A DNA stretch of 12,360 nucleotides from CAYFJO01 sp964343305 (GTDB lineage: Bacteria > Planctomycetota > Planctomycetia > Pirellulales > Pirellulaceae), in assembly GCA_964343305.1 (NCBI GenBank), contig CAYFJO010000325.1, positions 1 through 12,360 on the forward strand, written 5' to 3'. Position 1 is the stretch's first letter, and every line of letters starts with the position of its first letter. The notes beneath the pieces are model-generated. The model saw nothing but the letters and a program-made list of their open reading frames with translations, was not told the origin of the DNA and did no database searches. Shown here in pieces: positions 5,415-12,360 of the stretch. Both the position numbers and the translations under genes were made by a program.

Positions 5415-8285
5415 ATGGCAAGAACTCTGACTTACATGGCGATCGTGCTCACGCTCATATCACCCATATACGGGCAGGAGCATTGGAGCGGTGTTTATCC
5501 GCATCTGACGATGCGCAACGACGAGGGCGAGTGCGGAACGGGAGCGGTCGTGCCCTGGCAGGGCAGCCTGTGGGCGATTACCTACGCGCCGCACAAGCCC
5601 GACGGATCATCGGACAAATTGTACGAGATTACGCCGGACCTGAAACAACGAATCTTCGGCGGCAGCGTTGGGGGCACGCCGGCCAATCGCATGATCCATC
5701 GTGAATCGAATCAATTGCTGATCGGCCCCTACGTCATCGACTCGAACAGAAAGACTAGCGTTATCCCCCCTTCGGTCATGTATGGACGCCTGACCGGCAA
5801 CGCGCGGCACCTGACCGATCCGGCCAACAAGGTCTACTACGCGACGATGGAGGAAGGTCTGTACGAGGTGGACGTGAACTCGCTGGTGGTCAAGTGCCTC
5901 ATCCGAGACGGCAACGGCGGTGCGCCGAAGACAGGCGTGGTCAGCAAACTGCCGGGCTATCACGGCAAAGGTCTTTGCTCAGGTCAGAATCACCTGATCT
6001 ACGCGAATAACGGCGATCGTGATCCACGCGTCAAAGTCGATCCAACAATTCCATCGGGGGCATTGGCGACGTGGCGAGGCAAAGGTGATTGGCAATTGGT
6101 TCGCCGCAATCAGTTTACCGAAGTCACTGGCCCGGGCGGGATTTACGGCAGTCCAAATCCGGAGAGCGATCCCGTCTGGGCGATGGGTTGGGACGCGCGA
6201 TCGGTAATCCTCGCGCTGTTCGAAAGCCAGCGGTGGCACTACTACCGCCTGCCCAAAGGAAGTCACAGCTATGACGGCGCACACGGCTGGAACACCGAAT
6301 GGCCGCGCATTCGCGAGATAGGCGAAGACGATCTGCTCGCCACGATGCACGGCACCTTCTGGCGTTTCCCGTCGGGTTTCTCGCGTCACAATTCGGCCGG
6401 TATTGCGCCACGTTCCAATTATCTCAAGGTCATTGGCGACTTCTGTCGGTGGAATGATCGCATCGTTCTGGGCTGCGACGATTCAGCGAAATCCGAGTTC
6501 CTCAACACGCGGTCATTCAAGGCGAAGCACGGAAGTCCGGGGCAATCGAACTCCAATCTGTGGTTCGTCGATCCCGCGAGACTTGATCAACTGGGCCCTG
6601 CCATCGGACGCGGATCGGTCTGGTTGCGTGATGATGTCAAAGCAGATGAGATCAGTGATCCGTACCTGTTTTCCGGCTACGACTATCGGCAACTGCATCT
6701 TACGCACGGCAACAACGAAAGCGTCACCTTTACGCTTGAAGTTGATCGCAACGGAACCGATCAATGGGAACTGCTTCGGGAGATCACCGTTCCGTCCGAT
6801 GTTGCGGTGTCGCACGTCTTCGATGCGGATGAAAAAGGAAGCTGGATTCGTCTGACAAGTCAGAACGAGGCGGCCGCAGTCTCCGCACATTTCCAATACC
6901 GCGATCGCGATCCGCGTGAGGCAGCCAACGATCCGCTCTTCGCGGGAATCGCGAGCGTCGGACAGACGGCTCATTCATACGGACTGTTGCGGAGCCTCAC
7001 ATACAAGCGGCTCGGGCTGGTTGCGGCAGACAATCCGAGTGGCGAGGACGCCGTGTACTACGAGTTGAATCAGAAGATGGAACTCGTGCCGGGTGAAGCT
7101 TCGTCGGTGACAGGTTTCATTTCAGCCGTCCAGCAGCCTCGAAGCGGCATCACCGTAGATGACGCGTCGGTTGTCATCGTTGAAGACGGGAAACGCTATC
7201 GACTGCCAAAGAGTGACCGTTATATGTCCGCTCCGCCTGCGTCCGACGACCGTCCCTCGCTGGAAGACCACCTTGGCAACCACCTCGCCATCGACGCGAA
7301 AGTCCGGGTCAGCTCAACGCACGCCAGCTACGCCGCTCACAATGCGGTGGATGGAATCATCACCGATGACGCGCGGTGGATCGGACGAAACGAAGGGGAA
7401 GTCTGGATTGAACTCGATTTCGGCCGGCCCCGAACATTTGAAAGCATCTGGGTTATCACAGGCTGGAAGAACAGCAGCCAGTATGCCGTGGCCAACTTCG
7501 ACATCCAGATCAAACGCGATGACAAATGGCAGGCCGTTCCGAATGGAACAGTGCGAAACAACAGCGACGTTCGGCGAGAACTCATCTTTGCAGAACCTGT
7601 GACGGCTCAGCACTTGAGACTTGTCTCAGAGACGGACGACTATCTGCGCGTTTACGAGATTGCACCGTTCGCAAACAAACTAAACATCGCGCGAAACTCA
7701 TCAGGGTTCGCGACAGCCCGCGTCTGCCGCGAAGTGGCAACCGAGCGGGATTTGCTCAATCTCCACGGAACGTTCTATGAGTTGCCCGCCCGAAACGCGC
7801 AGGGACTTGCGAAGATTCGCCCGATCGCTACACACAACCTCGCAATCCACGATTTCTGTTCGCACAACGGCCTGCTGTTATTCACCGGCGTTGATGCCGA
7901 CACAAAAAGCCATCACATCGTCCGCAGTGCCGACAGGAAGGCCGCAGTGTGGGCGGGCGTGGTTGATGACCTGTGGAAACTTGGCAAACCGCGAGGCACC
8001 GGCGGCCCGTGGCACAACACTGAAGTCAACGCGAATGAACCCTCCGATCCTTATCTCATGACCGCGTACGATCACAAGCAGGCGGTCGTAACCTCCAGCG
8101 AGGCAGCCACGATTCGCCTTGAAGTCGACATCGATGGGACCGGGCTATGGATCCCATATCAGTCGTTCAAGCTGGCCGCCGGACATACGGTCAAGCACAA
8201 CTTCCCGGCAGGATTCAGCGCCTACTGGGTACGCGCTGTCAGTGACGCGAGAACATTCGCGACCGTGACGTTCCTCTACAATTAG
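5415..8285 (+). CDS. Large secreted beta-rich protein with internal repeat and F5/8 type C domain
   Basis: A 956-residue secreted protein of unassigned enzymatic role. The signal peptide is MARTLTYMAIVLTLISPIYG, which is why the ATG at 5415 is preferred over the GTG at 5304 or ATG at 5313 inside the leader repeat. Residues about 25-310 are rich in Gly, Trp and Tyr with beta-strand-like spacing (GECGTGAVVPW, LTGNARHLTD, NQFTEVTGPGGIYG), suggesting a propeller-like fold. A repeated module follows. Copy 1 is about residues 275-495 and copy 2 about 595-956; matching landmarks are RLPK, LHGTF or MHGTF, DFC, SDPYL and LEVDxxGT. In copy 2 an F5/8 type C (discoidin-like) domain at about 620-753 (ASYAAHNAVDG, WIELDFG, LRLVSE) sits between RLPK and LHGTF; such domains usually bind sugars or surfaces. 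From memory, similar proteins occur beside sulfatases in polysaccharide-degradation loci of Bacteroidetes and planctomycetes. Whether it is a lyase, hydrolase or binding protein cannot be said. Confidence 0.9.
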   Translation: MARTLTYMAIVLTLISPIYGQEHWSGVYPHLTMRNDEGECGTGAVVPWQGSLWAITYAPHKPDGSSDKLYEITPDLKQRIFGGSVGGTPANRMIHRESNQLLIGPYVIDSNRKTSVIPPSVMYGRLTGNARHLTDPANKVYYATMEEGLYEVDVNSLVVKCLIRDGNGGAPKTGVVSKLPGYHGKGLCSGQNHLIYANNGDRDPRVKVDPTIPSGALATWRGKGDWQLVRRNQFTEVTGPGGIYGSPNPESDPVWAMGWDARSVILALFESQRWHYYRLPKGSHSYDGAHGWNTEWPRIREIGEDDLLATMHGTFWRFPSGFSRHNSAGIAPRSNYLKVIGDFCRWNDRIVLGCDDSAKSEFLNTRSFKAKHGSPGQSNSNLWFVDPARLDQLGPAIGRGSVWLRDDVKADEISDPYLFSGYDYRQLHLTHGNNESVTFTLEVDRNGTDQWELLREITVPSDVAVSHVFDADEKGSWIRLTSQNEAAAVSAHFQYRDRDPREAANDPLFAGIASVGQTAHSYGLLRSLTYKRLGLVAADNPSGEDAVYYELNQKMELVPGEASSVTGFISAVQQPRSGITVDDASVVIVEDGKRYRLPKSDRYMSAPPASDDRPSLEDHLGNHLAIDAKVRVSSTHASYAAHNAVDGIITDDARWIGRNEGEVWIELDFGRPRTFESIWVITGWKNSSQYAVANFDIQIKRDDKWQAVPNGTVRNNSDVRRELIFAEPVTAQHLRLVSETDDYLRVYEIAPFANKLNIARNSSGFATARVCREVATERDLLNLHGTFYELPARNAQGLAKIRPIATHNLAIHDFCSHNGLLLFTGVDADTKSHHIVRSADRKAAVWAGVVDDLWKLGKPRGTGGPWHNTEVNANEPSDPYLMTAYDHKQAVVTSSEAATIRLEVDIDGTGLWIPYQSFKLAAGHTVKHNFPAGFSAYWVRAVSDARTFATVTFLYN

Positions 8286-8316
8286 GATTCAGTTCAGCAA
8301 ACCATCAGCACGATTG

Positions 8317-8436
8317 ATCGAGAAGCCATGCGAGTAATCCCAGGAATCGTGGGACAAATGAATTCGGTCGTTACGCTCGCAAGTGCCTGGTCGGCGCAAC
8401 ACATCCGCCGTCCGGAGGCGGTAGTTCGCTACGGCC
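8317..8436 (+). repeat. Duplicated leader element, copy B
   Basis: Second copy of the element at 5267-5387, beginning 31 bases after the discoidin-protein stop and ending 44 bases before the preferred start of the esterase. The second stem-loop is kept as GCCGTC/GGCGGT (8407-8412 with 8417-8422), where two Watson-Crick pairs of copy A have become G-T pairs without losing pairing. The first stem (8371-8378 with 8383-8390) is weakened. The frame from ATG 8328 or ATG 8358 is open and in frame with the esterase. Confidence 0.75.
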
Positions 8437-8480
8437 AATTGCCGAAGCAATTTTCCTACGGTCCCAAGAATGGAGCCAAC

Positions 8481-9425
8481 GTGCTACTTTCGGTGACACT
8501 CCTGCTAAGCGTTTTCGTGGTCGAGGCTAACGATCTGCATGCCGAGGGATCGGACAACGAGAAGGTCGCTTCGATTTACGTGAAGGGCAGTGGATTCGCC
8601 CCCGACAAGGTTGTCGAATTCAAACCGACAAATGGACGTCCACTGGGCTTGCACGTCTTCTTTCCGGAAGGTCACAAAAGGGACGAATCCCGACCGGCGA
8701 TCGTGCTCTTCTTCGGAGGAGGATGGAAAGGCGGCAGCCCCAGTCAGATGTATCCACAAGCGGCTTACCTGGCGTCTCGCGGCATGGTGGCCATCAGCGC
8801 CCAATACCGCACATACTCGCGATACAAGGCCCAACCGTTTACTTGCGTCGAAGACGGCAAGTCCGCCATTCGCTACGTTCGCAGGCATGCCAGTGAACTG
8901 GGGATTGATCCGAACAAGGTCGCAGCCGGTGGAGCCTCGGCGGGCGGGCACGTTGCGGCGGCAACCGCGACGATCAAGGCCTACGATTGCCCCGACGACG
9001 ATTTGACGATTTCCGCCGTGCCGGATGCCCTCGTTCTGTTCAATCCGGTTTATGACAACGGACCAAATGGATACGGATACGAGCGAGTGAAAGACTATTA
9101 CAAAACCATTTCGCCTATCGACAACCTCAACGGTACTCAGCCACCGACGCTGGTTCTCATGGGAAGCCGTGACAAACATACGCCCGTGGCGGCCACCGAA
9201 CTGTACGATCAGCGAATGGAAGCGAACGGCAACCGTTGCGATACGATTATCTACGAAGGCCAGAAACACGGTTTCTTCAATCTGCATAAATCCAAGAACA
9301 GCGAGTACTTCATCAAGACCGCTGACGCGATGGATCGCTTTCTGGCAAGTCTGGGATTCCTGTCGGGCACTCCGACGATCAAGACATGGTTTGCAATGCA
9401 GGAAAGAAAGTACTCCACGCCATGA
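8481..9425 (+). CDS. Secreted alpha/beta-hydrolase, probable carbohydrate or lipid esterase
   Basis: A 314-residue alpha/beta-hydrolase of the esterase/lipase type, similar in layout to secreted acetyl-xylan and feruloyl-like esterases. It likely removes acyl groups from a polysaccharide. The catalytic triad is visible: S153 in GASAGG, D231 in GSRDKHTP and H263 in GQKHGFF. The oxyanion-hole motif is FFGGGW (77-82), where many relatives have HGGGW. The start is uncertain. The GTG at 8481 has GGAG at 8472-8475 with a 5-nt spacer and begins a hydrophobic signal-like stretch (LLSVTLLLSVFVV, cleavage after HA), but this lacks a positive n-region. Longer in-frame starts at ATG 8328 or 8358 lie within leader copy B and give up to 365 residues. 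The stop overlaps the ATG of the next gene by ATGA, so the two products are probably coupled. Confidence 0.9.
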   Translation: MLLSVTLLLSVFVVEANDLHAEGSDNEKVASIYVKGSGFAPDKVVEFKPTNGRPLGLHVFFPEGHKRDESRPAIVLFFGGGWKGGSPSQMYPQAAYLASRGMVAISAQYRTYSRYKAQPFTCVEDGKSAIRYVRRHASELGIDPNKVAAGGASAGGHVAAATATIKAYDCPDDDLTISAVPDALVLFNPVYDNGPNGYGYERVKDYYKTISPIDNLNGTQPPTLVLMGSRDKHTPVAATELYDQRMEANGNRCDTIIYEGQKHGFFNLHKSKNSEYFIKTADAMDRFLASLGFLSGTPTIKTWFAMQERKYSTP

Positions 9426-11947
9426 AGCGATTCATCATTATCCTGTCTTTTGCGATTGCCGGTTTCGCGCGGGCTGAAGACGGAGTGCTGAAGAATTCCC
9501 ACATTCGGGCGGACTTCCAACAAGGAATGCTTTCCCGTCTTTCTCGCAGTGACGGTACCGACTCGCTTCAAGTCCATAACGATGGGTTTGAGATTCTGCT
9601 CTTTGACGGCTCGCGCTACACCGCCAGGGATTGCACATTCGAATCGGTTAAACAGAACGAAACATCACTCGTCGCAAAGTTCAAAGGTAAACCGTACAAC
9701 GTAACCGTTGTCTATTCGTTGGACGCCGACCCGTATCTGCACAAGACCGTTCATGTCACCGATGGCCGGGCGAGTTCCCGGAATGCCGACAAGCCGTTCC
9801 GGATCGACCGTCTTCAGGTATTACGATTCTCGACGGCGACCAAAGCCGGGCGGGGAGGGGAAGGCCAGCCCGTTTATATCGGGAACTGGTTTTTCGGCAT
9901 GGATTATCCCTGCTTCTACAGTCGCCATAGCGACGGCTTCACGGAACCGGACTTCCACTACCGGTGGCATTACACGATCGACCTGGCGGGGCGCGACATC
10001 GACGCCGCTCCGCGCGACGGACTCGTTACGGTGTTTCACTTTCCAGGAGATGCCAAAGTGCAGGCCGACGGCTCGTTCGGCGTCACGAGCAAGCGAGCGG
10101 TCATCGGCATCTCGCGCAAGGCGGGCGAGGACGCCGAACTGGCGCTGATGGACTACATCGCCGAAACCCGCAAGCCCGCCCGTTCCAACCTGCATTTCAA
10201 CAACTGGTACAGCCACGAGGCGAAGGCAATCACGGTCGATTCCTTCGTGAACGATGTCGGCAGGACGATTGTCAATAAGCTCAAACAGCATGGCGCAAAG
10301 CTGGACAACATGGTGCCCGACCACGGCTGGCAGCGCAAAAAAAACTTCGAGTACATCTACCAGCCCGCCAGGGACGACGCCCACGATCCGTTGCCAAAGG
10401 TCGGCGCCGCTTTGGAGGCCATTGGCACGAGACTCGGTATCTGGATCGCGCTGGACGGCACGAACAACGACATCAAGCGGGGGCTGGACATCGGCTACCG
10501 CGCGGCCTATGGCAAGTCCGAGCGGCGCGAGCGCTGGATGCAGGGCAAATCCTACTTCGACATCACCGATTCAAAATACCAGGCGGATTTGAAAAAGGCG
10601 CTGCATCATCTGATCGTCGAGGCGGGCGTCGATTACATCAAGCACGATTTCAATCACAATTTCACCACGCACCATCTTTCCGAGCGGCACGCGCGAGAAG
10701 CCTGTCTCGACGTGACGCTCGACCTGCTGGCCTACGAGCGGTCGCTCAATCCGCGGGTCTTCCAGAACTATACCAACGGTTCGTGGTTCAGCCCGTTCTG
10801 GCTGCAGCACGTTGAGACGCTTTGGATGATGTCGGGTGATTCGGGCGGCAACGGCGCATGGCCGGGGCTTTCTCTGCGCGAAGGAGCGATCGCTTACCGT
10901 GATGCATGGTTCTTCCAGAGCTTCAACAACCCAGCGCGCTGTGTACGTCCGGCGGTGCTGCCGATCGCCAACTTTATGACGCATGGGATTCTCTATTCGA
11001 GCCGGAAGAAATATACCGACGGCAACGACACGCTGCGCGACTGGTCGGACTATTGTGTCATGTATTTCGCTCGTGGCACCTTGCTCAAGGAACTCTACAT
11101 AACCAATGAGTACCTGGACGACGAGCACTGGAAAGTGCTCGGCCGCGCCGCCGCATGGGCGCAGCAGAATCAGGATCGACTGGTCAACACCGTCTTTGTC
11201 GGTGGCGACTGTTCCAAGGGGCAAGCGTACGGCTATGTCAGTTGGGTGGATGGCAGGGCGATTCTGACCGTGCGGAATCCGGACCGCGCCTTCCAGAATT
11301 TGGAAGTGCCGTTCAATGCGTCCGTCTATTTCCGCGGCAAACCCGGCCAGAAATTCAAGGCCAGGGCCATCTATCCCTATGTCGAGGAGATGCCGTGGAA
11401 ACTCGTTTCGGGCAAGGCGTTCCACGTCGGCATTCCGGGCGACACCACGGTGATCTACGAAATCGACCCTGGGCAACCATGTGTTGCAGAAGCCGTCCAA
11501 CCTACCGGCGTCGCTGATTACAAGGCAGATTGCGGGAGTGACGTTTTTGAGATCGACGTCGATGTTCCCGACGAGGACCTGCAGCGATGCGATGTCCTGA
11601 TCCAACCGTGGGGTACGGCGCTGTCTGAAGTGAAGATCAACGGCCTGTCGATCGAACCGGATCGTCGTCAAATCGGCAAGGCATGGTCGCTCTCCGCTTA
11701 TGATCTGCGCAAGTTCCGAGGGCAAACGGTTCAGATCAAAGGACGCCTGGTGGCCGCCGACAATCCCCGGCTTCCGCGAGACGGAAGAGTGCCGTTGCAG
11801 GCCTGGTTGTTGGTCGATCGCAAAGTCGAGTCGCTCGCCGTCCCGGTTGATAGCGACATACCATTCCCCATTGCACAGAACTATCGCCGCCAGACGCGGG
11901 AGCTGATTCCAAAAACAGCGGTCAAGGTCGCGGAAGGCAAGCAATAA
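9422..11947 (+). CDS. Secreted GH36/melibiase-like glycoside hydrolase
   Basis: An 841-residue secreted protein with the layout of clan GH-D (GH36-like) retaining glycosidases. After the signal peptide (MKRFIIILSFAIAGFARA) comes an N-terminal beta-sandwich region (about 20-255), then a TIM-barrel region (about 255-585). Barrel landmarks are LDNMVPDHGWQ (294-304), GTRLGIWIALDG (335-346), GVDYIKHDF (402-410) with the likely nucleophile D409 at the place of the KWD motif, and WMMSGDSGG (468-476) with D473 as a candidate acid/base. A C-terminal beta region follows (about 590-841, including VLIQPWGTALSEV). Members of this clan usually act on alpha-galactosides or related sugars, but this sequence departs from classical GH36, so the specificity is open. 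The ATG at 9422 is preferred to one at 9386 because it starts the signal peptide and overlaps the esterase TGA by four bases. It sits in the sulfatase/esterase operon. Confidence 0.87.
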   Translation: MKRFIIILSFAIAGFARAEDGVLKNSHIRADFQQGMLSRLSRSDGTDSLQVHNDGFEILLFDGSRYTARDCTFESVKQNETSLVAKFKGKPYNVTVVYSLDADPYLHKTVHVTDGRASSRNADKPFRIDRLQVLRFSTATKAGRGGEGQPVYIGNWFFGMDYPCFYSRHSDGFTEPDFHYRWHYTIDLAGRDIDAAPRDGLVTVFHFPGDAKVQADGSFGVTSKRAVIGISRKAGEDAELALMDYIAETRKPARSNLHFNNWYSHEAKAITVDSFVNDVGRTIVNKLKQHGAKLDNMVPDHGWQRKKNFEYIYQPARDDAHDPLPKVGAALEAIGTRLGIWIALDGTNNDIKRGLDIGYRAAYGKSERRERWMQGKSYFDITDSKYQADLKKALHHLIVEAGVDYIKHDFNHNFTTHHLSERHAREACLDVTLDLLAYERSLNPRVFQNYTNGSWFSPFWLQHVETLWMMSGDSGGNGAWPGLSLREGAIAYRDAWFFQSFNNPARCVRPAVLPIANFMTHGILYSSRKKYTDGNDTLRDWSDYCVMYFARGTLLKELYITNEYLDDEHWKVLGRAAAWAQQNQDRLVNTVFVGGDCSKGQAYGYVSWVDGRAILTVRNPDRAFQNLEVPFNASVYFRGKPGQKFKARAIYPYVEEMPWKLVSGKAFHVGIPGDTTVIYEIDPGQPCVAEAVQPTGVADYKADCGSDVFEIDVDVPDEDLQRCDVLIQPWGTALSEVKINGLSIEPDRRQIGKAWSLSAYDLRKFRGQTVQIKGRLVAADNPRLPRDGRVPLQAWLLVDRKVESLAVPVDSDIPFPIAQNYRRQTRELIPKTAVKVAEGKQ

Positions 11948-12097
11948 TCAATGACGAACGTAACCCGACTGAGGACGCTGCAAAAGGAAGCGATTAATGT
12001 ATCGACTATCATTCCCGCGATGTTCACGGTCACGCTCTGGCGATCGTGGCTACAATGAAAACTGAAACACCACAAATCACTTGGAAGCATGAATACA

Positions 12098-12360
12098 ATG
12101 GCCAATCCTTCACAGACTCGCATGACGAGAATACTCGCAATAACTCTTGGGCTGTTGTGCTTGTTTGGCTCGGTTCATACAGCTGCTGCTGACGACAAGC
12201 GTCCCAATATTCTGTTCATCATCGTTGACGACCAATCGCCGTTTGATCTGAAAGTTTACAATTCGCGGTCGACTTTGCAGACGCCCAACATTGACCGTCT
12301 GGCCTCCCAGGGGATGGTGTTTGATGCTGCCTATCAAATGGGTTCCTGGACAGGTGGCGT
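12098..12360 (+). CDS. N-terminal part of a secreted sulfatase (sulfatase 3), cut by the window end
   Basis: The frame is open from ATG 12089, 12098 or 12122 to the right edge. The start at 12098 is preferred because GGAAG (12083-12087) lies 10 bases upstream, whereas it would lie one base from 12089. A signal peptide (LAITLGLLCLFGSVHTAAA) is followed by RPNILFIIVDDQ, the metal-binding aspartates of a formylglycine sulfatase, and by TPNIDRLASQGM, a conserved sulfatase helix. The last visible residues, AYQMGSWTGGV, are where relatives continue with the CxPSR signature, so the catalytic cysteine should be encoded just past the edge. It starts 150 bases after the GH36-like gene; the gap holds only a 35-residue ORF (from 11951) that I do not consider real, and no clear terminator. 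It probably belongs to the same operon or a second transcript beginning in that gap. Confidence 0.88.
   Translation, partial: MANPSQTRMTRILAITLGLLCLFGSVHTAAADDKRPNILFIIVDDQSPFDLKVYNSRSTLQTPNIDRLASQGMVFDAAYQMGSWTGG

Noticed and set aside
8470..8500. ATG at 8470 as the esterase start
   Set aside because: It is out of frame with the esterase; its GGAG-containing context instead serves the GTG at 8481.
10571..11944. 457-residue minus-strand ORF
   Set aside because: It lies opposite the GH36-like gene, is Arg/Ile/His rich and has no motif; a shadow of the real gene's codon bias.
11951..12058. 35-residue ORF between the GH36-like gene and sulfatase 3
   Set aside because: No ribosome binding site, no signal peptide or motif, and too short to separate from chance.
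1..12360. CRISPR array or insertion-sequence transposase
   Set aside because: No regularly spaced identical repeats and no DDE or HUH transposase motif were seen on either strand.

Overview
The window most likely comes from a Planctomycetota genome of the Pirellulales type. This is inferred from three signs: a crowded set of secreted formylglycine sulfatases with no SusC/SusD pair, a tyrosine-recombinase-like protein of a kind I associate with planctomycetes, and the overall style of the genes and leaders. No rRNA or other taxonomic marker is present, so the assignment is an inference.

Layout. Positions 1-573 hold no secure gene, only a possible C-terminal fragment on the + strand (1-261) and a possible broken small gene on the - strand (269-461). 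Positions 574-1617 encode an integrase-like protein. The stretch 1618-2094 has no convincing gene but is dense in perfect inverted repeats, including four stem-loops that tile 1742-1815 almost end to end. A small ORF (2095-2349) then overlaps the start of the first sulfatase by ATGA.

From 2346 to the right edge, six genes run in the same direction with short gaps or overlap: sulfatase 1, sulfatase 2, a large secreted beta-rich protein with an F5/8 type C (discoidin-like) domain, a secreted alpha/beta-hydrolase esterase, a secreted GH36/melibiase-like glycosidase whose ATG overlaps the esterase stop, and a third sulfatase cut off by the window end just before its expected catalytic cysteine. 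All six carry signal peptides. Together they look like an operon for breaking down a sulfated, probably esterified polysaccharide, possibly one with alpha-linked galactose-like sugars. The sulfatases would remove sulfate, the esterase acyl groups, the GH36-like enzyme terminal sugars, and the discoidin protein would bind or cleave the glycan. The substrate is not determined by the sequence.

The most unusual feature is a leader element of about 120 bp present twice, just upstream of the discoidin protein (5267-5387) and just upstream of the esterase (8317-8436). The copies are about 77% identical over a 71-nt core and both can form the same two stem-loops, with partly compensating substitutions. 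Both are also open reading frames in frame with the following gene, which makes the start codons ambiguous. Other points of note are the insertion of the discoidin domain inside the second copy of an internal repeat, loss of the usual first catalytic arginine in the integrase-like protein, and replacement of the usual GKWH histidine by glutamine in sulfatase 2.
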